DNA from: Arthrobacter sp. C2
GTDB lineage: Bacteria; Actinomycetota; Actinomycetes; Actinomycetales; Micrococcaceae
Assembly (NCBI GenBank): GCA_024207135.1
Contig: CP042428.1
Coordinates: 1,612,001-1,676,000, forward strand
Reading direction: 5' to 3'
Length of the DNA stretch: 64,000 nt
Each line of letters opens with the position of its first letter. Position 1 is the first letter of the stretch. The position numbers and the translations under genes were made by a program. The notes below the pieces were generated by a model. The model searched no databases, had not been told where the DNA came from, and saw nothing but the letters and a program-made list of their open reading frames with translations. Below are positions 51,304-58,920 of the stretch, in pieces.

Positions 51304-51807
51304 ATGGCGGATCAGCTGCCGGCAGGTGTGGAACGAATGATGCATGACGCATCGGCACGCGGCCTCGATGTCGAGGTCGTGTCCCGCCCTCCGGCCGGCA
51401 GCCTGGCCGAGGCAGCCGGCCTCCTGGGAATCCAGCCGCGCGAGATCATCAAGTCTCTGGTGGTCAAGCACAAGGACGGGTCGTTCTTCTTCGCCCTGAT
51501 TCCGGGTGACAGGGTCATTTCCTGGCCCAAGCTGCGTTCCCTGCTTGGCGTGAACAAGTTGTCCATGCCGCGCTCCGACGTGGCCTTCGCTGCCACAGGC
51601 TATGAGCGCGGCACGATAACCCCGCTTGGATCGAGTACCCCGTGGCCGGTCTACGCGGACTTCGGCGTCGAACCCGGGCGGATCTGCATCGGTGCCGGCG
51701 CCCATGGGCACTCGGCATTCGTGGATTCCACGGACCTGATCGCGGCACTTGATGCCACGGTGGCCGACATCAGTGATCCCGAGCCGCAGCTTCCAACTTC
51801 TTCGTGA
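51304..51807 (+). CDS. YbaK/EbsC-family aminoacyl-tRNA deacylase
   Basis: The 167-residue product matches the YbaK/ProX editing fold, which hydrolyses mischarged tRNAs such as Cys-tRNA(Pro). Seen segments: EAAGLLGIQPREIIKSLVVK with the conserved lysine, FFFALIPGDRVISWPKLRSL, YERGTITPLGSSTPWPVYAD and the C-terminal ICIGAGAHGHSAFVDSTDLI. ATG 51304 (MADQLPAG) is chosen; the longer frame overlaps the thiolase. The 3' end overlaps the opposing acyltransferase gene by 38 bp. The tRNA substrate is not known. Confidence 0.88.
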   Translation: MADQLPAGVERMMHDASARGLDVEVVSRPPAGSLAEAAGLLGIQPREIIKSLVVKHKDGSFFFALIPGDRVISWPKLRSLLGVNKLSMPRSDVAFAATGYERGTITPLGSSTPWPVYADFGVEPGRICIGAGAHGHSAFVDSTDLIAALDATVADISDPEPQLPTSS

Positions 51808-52963
51808 GCCCGAGCCGGCCGCCCAGGTAGTTCAGGGACCTGGTGGTCGCGGCGGCCAACGGCTTGGCAAGCGGGCGTTCAATGAACCTCTGGACCAGGT
51901 AGGCGGCACCGACCACCATGCCAATGACCAGGAACAGCGTCAGGTACTGACCCAGCACCGGGTTGAGGTGCTCGATCATCCACCAACCCCACACTTGGTG
52001 CAAGAGGTAGACCGGATAGGTCAGCGCTCCCATGGTGGCCAGGAATCGCCACTGCACGTTGCGCAGGGGCGTGAGCGACAGCAAGATCACCGCGGCAAAA
52101 AGCCCGGCAATGATCAGCCAGTAGTGCCAGGCAGGAATGACGTAGCCGACCAGTTCCAGGGCCTCGGCCGGTCCCTTCACCCCCGTGAAGAACCCGGCAA
52201 TGACGACATTGAGCGCCAGCAGGAACCAGCGCATCGGGCTGTGTCCGAAGCGGTAGATGAGGAAGAGCATGATCCCGCCGCAGAAGAGCGGCGCATATTC
52301 GCTCATGAGGAACTGTGCCGCGGCCTCGCGGTTCGCGATGTGCAGCGCCAAGCCGATCACGGGCCAGGCCGCGGCCAAAACCGTCATGGTCCGAACGGTC
52401 AGCAGGCGCAGCATGATCAGCGCAAGTATGAGCAGGTAGAAACGCATTTCGACCCACAAGGTCCAGTAGACCCCGTCGATGTGCCGCAGGCCCATGGCCG
52501 GGTGGAACATCGTGAGGTTGGCCAGCAGCTCCCTGATGCCCAGCCCCGCGCCCATCTGCGGCCACACGAAAATCACCAGTGTTCCGGTGGCCAACACGGC
52601 GAACCAGTATGCGGGATACAGCCGCCCGATCCGCGAACCGACGAAGCGGCCGGCGCCTCTTCCGTAGGCGGAGAGCAGGATGACGAATCCGCTGATGATG
52701 AAGAACAGCTGCACACCCATGTTGCCGTATACGGTGACCTTGGAGAGCAGGGGCCAGGCGTCCCTGGCCTCGGCGGTTCCCCAGAAGCCGTGGTGCCACG
52801 CGGTGTAGTGAAAGAGCACCACCAGCACGGCTGCGCCGAGTCGCAGTCCGTCGAGCAGGGCCAGGCGCGGGGCCTTCTTCGGAGCAGTATCAGCCCTATG
52901 GGCGGGTTTGGTTTGGGTTGCGGCGGCCGGGGCGGTGATGGTTGCCGTGGCGTTGTGCGACAT
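51770..52963 (-). CDS. Acyltransferase family 3 membrane protein
   Basis: A 397-residue integral-membrane O-acyltransferase of the AT3 family that would acylate a surface glycan, peptidoglycan or lipid. Seen are the first-helix motif LDGLRLGAAVLVVLFHYTAW with the family histidine, MGVQLFFIISGFVILLSAYG, RIGRLYPAYWFAV, and YWTLWVEMRFYLLIL, a variant of the usual W-S-L-x-E-x-Q-F-Y signature. About 10 helices and a basic C-terminal tail follow; the ~30-residue N-terminal tail is disordered. A good promoter with an 11-bp-period direct repeat lies upstream. Confidence 0.92.
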   Translation of the reverse strand: MSHNATATITAPAAATQTKPAHRADTAPKKAPRLALLDGLRLGAAVLVVLFHYTAWHHGFWGTAEARDAWPLLSKVTVYGNMGVQLFFIISGFVILLSAYGRGAGRFVGSRIGRLYPAYWFAVLATGTLVIFVWPQMGAGLGIRELLANLTMFHPAMGLRHIDGVYWTLWVEMRFYLLILALIMLRLLTVRTMTVLAAAWPVIGLALHIANREAAAQFLMSEYAPLFCGGIMLFLIYRFGHSPMRWFLLALNVVIAGFFTGVKGPAEALELVGYVIPAWHYWLIIAGLFAAVILLSLTPLRNVQWRFLATMGALTYPVYLLHQVWGWWMIEHLNPVLGQYLTLFLVIGMVVGAAYLVQRFIERPLAKPLAAATTRSLNYLGGRLGLTKKLEAAARDH

Positions 52964-52992
52964 TGCTGCTTCCCCCTGCGCTTGACCTAGTT

Positions 52993-53012
52993 CGTTATCT
53001 ATCCGTTATCTA
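52993..53012 (-). repeat. Direct repeat with 11-bp period downstream of the acyltransferase promoter
   Basis: CGTTATCTA occurs twice (52993-53001 and 53004-53012), 11 bp apart centre to centre, about one helical turn. It lies just downstream of the predicted start site and about 30 nt before the ATG, a position where a repressor or response regulator could bind. Confidence 0.6.
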
Positions 53013-53024
53013 CGGTATCAAAGA

Positions 53025-53052
53025 ACATTAGTTGCAGTACCCCAAAGGTCAA
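53025..53052 (-). promoter_or_regulatory. Candidate acyltransferase promoter
   Basis: TTGACC (53047-53052) and TAATGT (53025-53030), 16 bp apart, place a start near 53018, just upstream of the direct repeat. Confidence 0.5.
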
Positions 53053-53111
53053 CAAGAGATGCATGTCACAGCAAGTCAAAAGCTTTTTCGCCGGAAGCCC
53101 GGGGTTAAAGA

Positions 53112-53150
53112 CCTCTGGCCCGCAAAACCAGGGGTTTTGTGGGCCAGAGG
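53112..53150 (-). terminator. rplL terminator
   Basis: CCTCTGGCCCGCAAAACC pairs with GGTTTTGTGGGCCAGAGG (one mismatch) around a very short loop. A brief CTTTAA follows on the minus strand. Confidence 0.82.
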
Positions 53151-53165
53151 CGATGAAGCGAAGAA

Positions 53166-53537
53166 TTACTTGACAGTAACCGTTGCGCCGGCGGCCTCCA
53201 GGGCCTCCTTTGCCTTCTCTGCAGCTTCCTTGGTGGCAGCTTCGAGGATGGCCTTCGGAGCGGCGTCAACCATATCCTTGGCTTCCTTCAGACCCAACGA
53301 AGTCAGGGCACGAACTTCCTTGATGACTGCGATCTTCTTTTCGCCGGCCGATTCGAGGATAACGTCGAATTCGGTCTGCTCTTCGGCTTCAGCGGCACCA
53401 GCGGCCGGGCCGGCAACTGCGACAGCAGCTGCGGAGACCTCGAAGGTCTCCTCGAAGGTCTTTACGAACTCGGAGAGCTCGATGATGGTCATTTCCTTGA
53501 AGGCTTCCAAGAGCTCTTCGGTGGACAGCTTAGCCAT
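53166..53537 (-). CDS. rplL: 50S ribosomal protein L7/L12
   Basis: Stalk protein that recruits translation GTPases. The 123-residue product has the dimerising N-terminal domain [20 protein letters not shown], an Ala/Gly hinge at about 36-55, and the C-terminal domain [20 protein letters not shown] ...[18 protein letters not shown] 53537 is set by homology; the open frame starts 9 codons earlier. Cotranscribed with rplJ. Confidence 0.98.
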   Translation of the reverse strand: MAKLSTEELLEAFKEMTIIELSEFVKTFEETFEVSAAAVAVAGPAAGAAEAEEQTEFDVILESAGEKKIAVIKEVRALTSLGLKEAKDMVDAAPKAILEAATKEAAEKAKEALEAAGATVTVK

Positions 53538-53605
53538 GGTGGGCAGCCTTTCCGTCGGCGGCACTTATGTGCCGCAAGTTACTTGAGTGAGGGGTTGAAG
53601 AAAGC

Positions 53606-54160
53606 TTAGGCTTCTTCGGTGGCGGCTTCGGCAGCAGGTGCCTCGGCCTCGGCAGGTGCTTCAGCAGCGCCACCGTTTGCTTCTTCGAGCTTTGCACGCA
53701 GTGCTTCGATGGTGCGGACTGCGGCGGAAGCCGGAGCCTGCAGCACACCGGCAACACGTGCCAGCTGGAACTCACGCGATTCAAGGGCTGCCAGTGCGGC
53801 AACTCCGGCTGCGTCAAGGGCCTTGCCCTCGAAGAAGCCGGTCTTGATGATGAGCTGCTTGTTGTCCTTGGCGAAATCCGTGAGGCTCTTAGCGGCAGCG
53901 ATTGCGTCGCCCTTGATAAAGGCGATAGCAGTCGGGCCAGCAAGCTGGCCTTCGAATGCTTCGATGCCGGCTTCCTTTGCTGCGATACCAGTCAAGGTGT
54001 TCTTCACAACCGCGTACTTGGTCTCCTGACCAAGTGAGCGGCGAAGCTGCTTGAGCTGCGCAACAGTAAGCCCACGGTATTCGGTCAGGACAGCGGCGGT
54101 CGACTCCTTGAAGTCGGCGGTGATTTCCTCAACTGCGGAAACCTTAGTCGGCGTTGCCAT
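53606..54160 (-). CDS. rplJ: 50S ribosomal protein L10
   Basis: Base of the L7/L12 stalk and usual repressor of its own operon. The 184-residue product has VSAVEEITADFKESTAAVLT, EYRGLTVAQLKQLRRSLGQ, KYAVVKNTLTGIAAKEAG and an Ala/Glu-rich C-terminal end. It is preceded by a recognisable L10 leader. Confidence 0.97.
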   Translation of the reverse strand: MATPTKVSAVEEITADFKESTAAVLTEYRGLTVAQLKQLRRSLGQETKYAVVKNTLTGIAAKEAGIEAFEGQLAGPTAIAFIKGDAIAAAKSLTDFAKDNKQLIIKTGFFEGKALDAAGVAALAALESREFQLARVAGVLQAPASAAVRTIEALRAKLEEANGGAAEAPAEAEAPAAEAATEEA

Positions 54161-54370
54161 AACACTCCTTCCGGGGTATAGATCTGAAACCTGTCAATCT
54201 GGCCCGGTCAGGAGTACTGACATAAAAAACGCCCCATGCAGATGCACGGGGCGGAAAGAACGCAACAGTATTGCGGAAAATTCACTTCGTTCACCTGCGC
54301 AGGTCGTCCTTTGTGGGACTTTCGGAGTCTTACCGCATAAACAGCAATCCTCGACCGACGGTCTTCGGTA
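54161..54370 (-). ncRNA. L10 leader with attenuator
   Basis: The ~200-nt leader carries GAGGATTGC, TAAGACTCCGAAAGTCCC and ACGACCTGCGCAGGTGA, close to the conserved kink-turn/stem elements of the bacterial L10 leader family. It ends in the terminator CGCCCC-A-TGCA / TGCA-C-GGGGCG followed by TTTTTT (54224-54253). L10(L7/L12)4 binding would be expected to lower rplJL expression. Confidence 0.82.
54224..54253 (-). terminator. rplJ attenuator terminator
   Basis: An 11-bp stem (one mismatch) with a 2-nt loop runs directly into TTTTTT on the minus strand, about 65 nt before the rplJ ATG. It sits inside the L10 leader rather than at the end of a gene. Confidence 0.85.
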
Positions 54371-54376
54371 GTTCCA

Positions 54377-54406
54377 AGCCTAACAGCGGAACGCCACCGG
54401 CTCCAA
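54377..54406 (-). promoter_or_regulatory. Candidate rplJ promoter
   Basis: TTGGAG (54401-54406) and TAGGCT (54377-54382), 18 bp apart. It starts the L10 leader and lies about 60 nt past the small-RNA terminator. Confidence 0.55.
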
Positions 54407-54467
54407 ATCGAGTGCGGGGTGTTCCTTGCAACAGTGCCAGGACGGTGCGCGGATACGGCTTGCCAGG

Positions 54468-54646
54468 AAAAAGCGACGGGCCCCTCAGGTTCCGCAACTT
54501 GGGGGAAAGCGGAAGGGAGGGGCCCGTCTGTGCAGCAATGCAACTTGGGGGAACGCATTGCTGCGGTATCACGCTCGGGGCGGGGCTTGGGGTCTCCGCC
54601 GTGGAGCGCGTGGTGACATAGTCACCCGTCGCAATCAGATCGCGAC
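54468..54646 (-). ncRNA. Candidate small RNA with two C-rich hairpin loops (6C-like)
   Basis: Read on the minus strand, a ~180-nt region contains GTCGC/GCGAC and GGTGAC/GTCACC stems, then hairpin A, a perfect 10-bp stem (GCAGCAATGC/GCATTGCTGC, 54532-54564), then hairpin B, a 12-bp stem (GACGGGCCCCTC/GAGGGGCCCGTC, 54475-54528) enclosing TTCCGC/GCGGAA. Hairpin B runs into GCTTTTTCC, an intrinsic terminator. The loops of A and B are nearly identical: both read TTCCCCCAAGTT. Paired C-rich loops recall the actinobacterial 6C RNA, though that family has six or more Cs per loop and here there are five. It has its own candidate promoter and a separate promoter for rplJ lies downstream. Expression is not shown. 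Confidence 0.65.
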
Positions 54647-54652
54647 CACCTA

Positions 54653-54680
54653 AGCCTATCAGGAATGTGCCATCCGACAA
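54653..54680 (-). promoter_or_regulatory. Candidate promoter of the small RNA
   Basis: TTGTCG (54675-54680) and TAGGCT (54653-54658), 16 bp apart. The -10 is identical to that of rplJ. Confidence 0.45.
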
Positions 54681-55165
54681 CTCACTGGGCCGAAATCTTT
54701 CCCGATGCCTCGCTGATCAGGCGAAAGGCCTTTCTATTGGTAGCCAGCCGGCCCCGGACGCGTCGGGAAACCGTGGAATGCCGGCGATTACGGCGTGGTT
54801 GCACGTCGGCACTCGACCGCGGCAGCCCCAGACAAGGTTTTTGAGTGGCAACGGCCCAAACCAAGCGGGCTTCCACGGAAGTCGGCAGCCAGCTGCCAGG
54901 GCAAGGACTCGAGCATGCCTTCGGTGGTGCTCCCCCGGCATCGCCCCCCAGGTGTCCTCCGGGCCGTTTCTTCCCGGCCCACGGCCAGAACCAAGTTCAT
55001 GGGCCTCTGCCAGGCGCGGTCGGTGTCGTCCGGCAGTGTTGGTCCACATTGCCCGCTACCAATCCGGTGTTCGCCCATGGTCGTTGCACAGGCTTGTTGA
55101 TCCGTGCCCTCCTGCGTCCGGGCAAGTGCCCGATGTCCGGCTGGCGACGACATGCCGTTAAACGG
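54681..55165. other. Gene-less stretch between the small RNA and rplA
   Basis: About 485 bp with open frames on both strands, but none has a ribosome binding site, a plausible composition or a recognisable product. I see no strong palindrome or repeat. It may be a decayed gene or simply spacer. Confidence 0.5.
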
Positions 55166-55210
55166 GCTGACCCGGTACCAGCACCCGTGAGGGGCTGGTA
55201 CCGGGTCAGC
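55166..55210 (-). terminator. rplA terminator
   Basis: GCTGACCCGGTACCAG and CTGGTACCGGGTCAGC form a perfect 16-bp stem, starting 15 nt past the rplA stop. CCGTTTAACGG follows. Confidence 0.85.
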
Positions 55211-55225
55211 GACGTGGACGCGTAA

Positions 55226-55936
55226 TTAGGAAGCGTCAGGCAGAACTCGGGTGACGTTGGAGTCAACCGCGATGCCCGGGCCGAACGTGGTCGTCAGGGT
55301 CGCCTTGGTGATGTAGCGGCCCTTGGAGGAGGAAGGCTTCAAACGAAGAACCTCATCCAGTGCTGCTGCGTAGTTCTCTGCAAGCTTCTGCGCATCGAAG
55401 GAAACCTTGCCGATGATGAAGTGCAGGTTCGAGTGCTTGTCGACGCGGAAGTCGATCTTGCCACCCTTGATGTCGTTGACGGCCTTGGCGACGTCCATGG
55501 TGACGGTGCCGGTCTTCGGGTTCGGCATCAGGTTACGGGGACCCAGCACCTTACCCAAGCGGCCAACCTTGCCCATGAGGTCAGGGGTTGCAACCGCTGC
55601 GTCGAAGTCGGTCCAGCCGCCAGCGATCTTGGCGATCAGGTCGTCCGAGCCAACGAAGTCGGCGCCGGCTGCGATTGCAGCCTCTGCCTTGTCGCCGTTC
55701 GCGAACACGAGGACGCGGGCGGTCTTGCCGGTGCCGTGGGGAAGGATCACGGTGCCGCGAACCATCTGGTCCGCCTTGCGAGGGTCAACGCCCAAGCGGA
55801 AAGCGACCTCAACGGTCTCGTCGGCCTTCGAGAAGGCGACCTCCTTGGCCAAGGCAATTGCCTCGACCGGAGCGTAGAACTTGTCTTCTTCGATCTTCGC
55901 CGCGGCGGCTACGAATGCTTTACTGCGCTTTGCCAT
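55226..55936 (-). CDS. rplA: 50S ribosomal protein L1
   Basis: Protein of the mobile stalk at the E site and repressor of rplKA in many bacteria. The 236-residue product has [60 protein letters not shown] and the C-terminal [20 protein letters not shown]. It is 159 bp downstream of rplK. Confidence 0.98.
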   Translation of the reverse strand: MAKRSKAFVAAAAKIEEDKFYAPVEAIALAKEVAFSKADETVEVAFRLGVDPRKADQMVRGTVILPHGTGKTARVLVFANGDKAEAAIAAGADFVGSDDLIAKIAGGWTDFDAAVATPDLMGKVGRLGKVLGPRNLMPNPKTGTVTMDVAKAVNDIKGGKIDFRVDKHSNLHFIIGKVSFDAQKLAENYAAALDEVLRLKPSSSKGRYITKATLTTTFGPGIAVDSNVTRVLPDAS

Positions 55937-56095
55937 CTGCTTTTTCTCCTTATGCAGTCGTGGTCATGTTTGGGTCGCGCGCGACCCTGCCACTTGCAAT
56001 GCGGTGCACCGGTTAGTTCCGGCTGGTTCCGCATCGTCTGGTTGTTTTTGGTTTGCGTTCCTGGCTGGCCAGGTTCGCGGTTGTAAAGGGCGTTA

Positions 56096-56527
56096 TTAGC
56101 CTTCTACGGTGATGCCCATCGAACGGGCGGTGCCGGCGATGATCAAGGCAGCAGCCTTGATGTCGTTGGCGTTGAGATCTTCCATCTTGGTGGTGGCGAT
56201 CTCTTCAACCTGGGCCTGGGTCAGCTTGGCAACCTTGACGGTGTGCGGGGTGGCTGAACCCTTGGCAACGCCTGCGGCCTTCTTGATGAGCTCGGCTGCC
56301 GGCGGGGTCTTCGTGATGAAGGTGAACGAACGGTCTTCGTAGACAGTGATTTCAACCGGAACCACGTTGCCGCGCTGCGACTCGGTGGCGGCGTTGTACG
56401 CCTTGCAGAATTCCATGATGTTGACGCCGTGCTGACCAAGCGCCGGGCCGATCGGCGGTGCCGGGTTGGCGGCGCCTGCCTGGATCTGCAGCTTGATGAG
56501 TCCGGTGACCTTTTTCTTGGGGGCCAT
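56096..56527 (-). CDS. rplK: 50S ribosomal protein L11
   Basis: GTPase-centre protein, thiopeptide target and activator of RelA. The 143-residue product starts [20 protein letters not shown], with [20 protein letters not shown] containing the thiostrepton-site prolines, and ends [23 protein letters not shown] 56527 has AAGGA 6 nt upstream; the longer frame starts within spacer. It follows nusG. Confidence 0.98.
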
Positions 56528-56610
56528 GTCGGGTCCTTCTTCTTTTGCGTTGCCCCGTTGCACAGGAGCGTGCCTCGGGGGGTTGGCCGCCGTGGCGCGG
56601 CGACCGAAAC

Positions 56611-56649
56611 CGTGCCTGTGCCCGGTAAAGCATCCGGGTGGCAGGCACG
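56611..56649 (-). terminator. Hairpin between nusG and rplK
   Basis: CGTGCCTG/CAGGCACG with inner CCCGG/CCGGG, followed on the minus strand by GTTTCGG. Probably a weak or conditional terminator. Confidence 0.5.
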
Positions 56650-56660
56650 AAAACTAAATG

Positions 56661-57458
56661 TTACTGGATCTTGGTGACCTGGCTGAAGGACAGGGTCACG
56701 GGGGTCTCTCGTTCGAAGATCGAGACCAGCACGACCATGGTCGAGGATTCCAGCTTGATCTCGCTGATCGTTGCCGGCAAGGTCTCGAACGGGCCGTCAT
56801 TGACGATGACCGATTCGCCGACCGCGAAGTCGACGTGGACCTCGGTGATCGGGGCGCGGCCGGCCTTCGAGTGCTCGCCGGCTTCCTCGGTCACGATGGT
56901 GTGCTCAAGCATCGAGAAGACTTCCTCAAGACGCAGCGGGACCGGATCGTGGGCGTTGCCGACGAAGCCGGTGACACCCGGGGTGTGGCGAACCGCGCCC
57001 CACGAGGCGTCGGTCAGTTCCATGCGAACCAGCACGTAGCCGGGGATTCGGACACGACGCACGATCTTGCGCGTGGTGTTCTTGATCTCGACGACTTCTT
57101 CCATCGGGACCTGGATTTCATAAATGAATTCCTCCATGCCCAGGGTCTGGATACGGGTCTCGAGGTTCACCTTGACGCGGTTTTCGTAACCTGCATACGA
57201 GTGGATGACGTACCAGTCGCCGGGCTGGCGGCGAAGCTTGGTGCGGAATTCTTCAATGGGATCCACGGCCGGGGCTTCCTCGGCTGCTTCATCCTGCTCG
57301 GCTTCCTCGGAGGCCTGCGCGGCGTCTTCGGTTACCTCGGGAGCCTGCTCGGCGTCCTCGGAAACGACGGAATCGGCCGACACCTTATCGGTATCGACCT
57401 CTACTGCCTGGCCTTCGAGTTCTTCGGTGGCCTGCGGTTCGAGTTCCTGCTCGGACAC
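56661..57458 (-). CDS. nusG: Transcription termination/antitermination protein NusG
   Basis: Binds RNA polymerase and couples to S10 or Rho. The 265-residue product has a ~75-residue acidic N-terminal tail ([20 protein letters not shown] and similar), an actinobacterial trait, then the NGN domain ([38 protein letters not shown]) and the KOW domain ([20 protein letters not shown]). GTG 57458 start. It follows secE as in most bacteria. Confidence 0.97.
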   Translation of the reverse strand: MSEQELEPQATEELEGQAVEVDTDKVSADSVVSEDAEQAPEVTEDAAQASEEAEQDEAAEEAPAVDPIEEFRTKLRRQPGDWYVIHSYAGYENRVKVNLETRIQTLGMEEFIYEIQVPMEEVVEIKNTTRKIVRRVRIPGYVLVRMELTDASWGAVRHTPGVTGFVGNAHDPVPLRLEEVFSMLEHTIVTEEAGEHSKAGRAPITEVHVDFAVGESVIVNDGPFETLPATISEIKLESSTMVVLVSIFERETPVTLSFSQVTKIQ

Positions 57459-57515
57459 TGCGGTTCCTGCTTTCTGTTACTGGTTCACCAGAAATGTGGG
57501 GCGTTTGGTCCCGGG

Positions 57516-57782
57516 TTACTGTTCGGGCGAATTGGTGAAGATCAGAATCGATCCGTTGCCGAACACGAAGTCCAGACCGGAAATGATCAACATCATCAAC
57601 ACCACGAAGCCGATGACAACCAGTGTGTAGTTGACCAGCTCACTGCGGGTAGGTGTGACGACTTTCTTCAGCTCGGAAATCATCTGGCGGAAGAAGAGGG
57701 CAATGCCTGCGAAGAAACCGGCTTTCGACGGCTTCTTGTTGTGCCCAGCGCCATGCGAATCGCTCGCAGTCGTTTCGGTCAC
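57516..57782 (-). CDS. secE: Preprotein translocase subunit SecE
   Basis: Single-TM SecYEG subunit. The 88-residue product has an N-terminal polar region, the amphipathic helix FFRQMISELKKVVTPTRSEL and one TM (VNYTLVVIGFVVLMMLIISG). The start is GTG 57782 with GAGGA. It lies upstream of nusG and partners SecY (17402-18706). A good -10, GATAAT, lies about 20 nt before the GTG but its -35 is weak. Confidence 0.97.
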   Translation of the reverse strand: MTETTASDSHGAGHNKKPSKAGFFAGIALFFRQMISELKKVVTPTRSELVNYTLVVIGFVVLMMLIISGLDFVFGNGSILIFTNSPEQ

Positions 57783-57817
57783 CGATTCCTCGTTTCAGAT
57801 TATCCCACTTGAAACAA

Positions 57818-57858
57818 TCACGGTGTGCCGCAGCCGTATCGACCACAACACACCGTGA
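57818..57858 (-). terminator. Inverted repeat between tRNA-Trp and secE
   Basis: TCACGGTGTG and CACACCGTGA are perfectly complementary (10 bp) with a 21-nt loop. On the minus strand it is followed by TTGTTTC. It probably ends tRNA-Trp transcripts. Confidence 0.6.
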
Positions 57859-57899
57859 CGTGAATATTCGCCGAGCAACCGTAGATGATTGCCACTGCG

Positions 57900-57972
57900 C
57901 AGGGCAGACAGGACTCGAACCTGCAACCTGCGGTTTTGGAGACCGCTGCGCTACCAATTGCGCCACTACCCT
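57900..57972 (-). tRNA. tRNA-Trp (anticodon CCA)
   Basis: The minus strand reads AGGGTAG for the acceptor 5' arm and CTGCCCT for the 3' arm (one G-U), with the anticodon loop CTCCAAA between GCGGT and ACCGC. The T-arm GGTTCGAGTCC is intact. Length is 73 nt with a discriminator G; CCA is not encoded. The location upstream of secE-nusG is typical of actinobacteria. Confidence 0.95.
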
Positions 57973-58047
57973 TCGAGCGTCAAGCTCGCGGACCATCAAA
58001 TCCTCATCGGACTTGGTGATCCAGATGTTTTCCAACACCGAGGATCA

Positions 58048-58077
58048 AGTCTACGCAAAGATTGTGCCGATTGTCGA
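58048..58077 (-). promoter_or_regulatory. tRNA-Trp promoter
   Basis: TCGACA (58072-58077) and TAGACT (58048-58053), 18 bp apart, about 75 nt before the tRNA. It is among the best vegetative promoter matches in the window. Confidence 0.6.
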
Positions 58078-58143
58078 ACCGGGGGCCCGGTAGGCCTTTT
58101 CCGGCCGATATTTGGCCCGGAAACATCCTGCTAGGTTGGTGGC

Positions 58144-58722
58144 ATGTTCCCCACGACAGCCCGGCGCCCGCACCCCGGCTCCACCACCGCCCTGGTCTTG
58201 CTGGTCTTTGCCGGCGGCTCGGTGCTTGACGCCATCCTGCGCGCAACCTCGCGGTATTCACCGGCTGCAGGGATGCTGCCCCAGCTGCTGCTCGCCGCCG
58301 TGCCGATGTTCATCGCCATGGGCACCTGGATCTGCCTGCGTGGCCGGAAGGGGCTTTCCGGGAGCCTGTTCCTGCAACTGCTGCTGGCGATCGGAGTGGG
58401 GGTCCTGGCCATGGGCTCGGCGCTTCCGCTGTCCTGGTACCTCGGCATCGGCCTGGTGCTCTGGGCGATGCGCCTGGGCCGGAGCCTGCTGATGTGGGCG
58501 GGCACCAGCCTTTTGGTGCTGGCCGGAGGGGCCCAGTTCGGAATGATCGACTTCTCCGGGGTGCTGTTCCTGCCCTTTGCCCTGACCCCGCCGCTGTTCC
58601 TCGGTGCCGCCGCCTACTACCAGTGGCACCAGGTGCGGCACAGCCAGCCGGAGACGGACATCGACGCGGAGCGGTCCGCGGAGCTGCTTCGGAATCGCTA
58701 CGGCCGCGAGCCGGGCCACTAG
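58144..58722 (+). CDS. Small integral membrane protein of unknown function
   Basis: The 192-residue product has about four to five hydrophobic helices (STTALVLLVFAGGSVLDAIL, MLPQLLLAAVPMFIAMGTWI, LFLQLLLAIGVGVLAMGSAL and a later pair near 115-155), then a charged C-terminal tail ending NRYGREPGH. No catalytic or transport motif is visible. A TAGGTT box ends 6 nt before the ATG, so the mRNA may be leaderless. The neighbours (tRNA-Trp and an aminotransferase) give no hint of function. Confidence 0.75.
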   Translation: MFPTTARRPHPGSTTALVLLVFAGGSVLDAILRATSRYSPAAGMLPQLLLAAVPMFIAMGTWICLRGRKGLSGSLFLQLLLAIGVGVLAMGSALPLSWYLGIGLVLWAMRLGRSLLMWAGTSLLVLAGGAQFGMIDFSGVLFLPFALTPPLFLGAAAYYQWHQVRHSQPETDIDAERSAELLRNRYGREPGH

Positions 58723-58920
58723 GTCCCGAAGCCTTCCGGGAGCCGTGGCCGCACCGTCCACGGTGCCGCCGGGAGCCCGGCCGTCGGCGGCCTCGGTCCG
58801 CCGGGCAAGTGCGGCTTCACACTACGACGGCGCGTCAACAAATAATCGTGCCGCCACGGCCGCGACCACTAAGCTTGTTCCATACGCACACCCACACCTC
58901 CCTTTCCAGGAAGCGACGAC

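Noticed and set aside
51770-51807. Overlap of YbaK and acyltransferase genes as a frameshift artefact
   Set aside because: Both reading frames keep normal C-termini; tail-to-tail overlaps of this size are common.
54667-55161. 164-codon frame between the small RNA and rplA
   Set aside because: Cys/Arg/Pro-rich composition, no ribosome binding site and no recognisable product.
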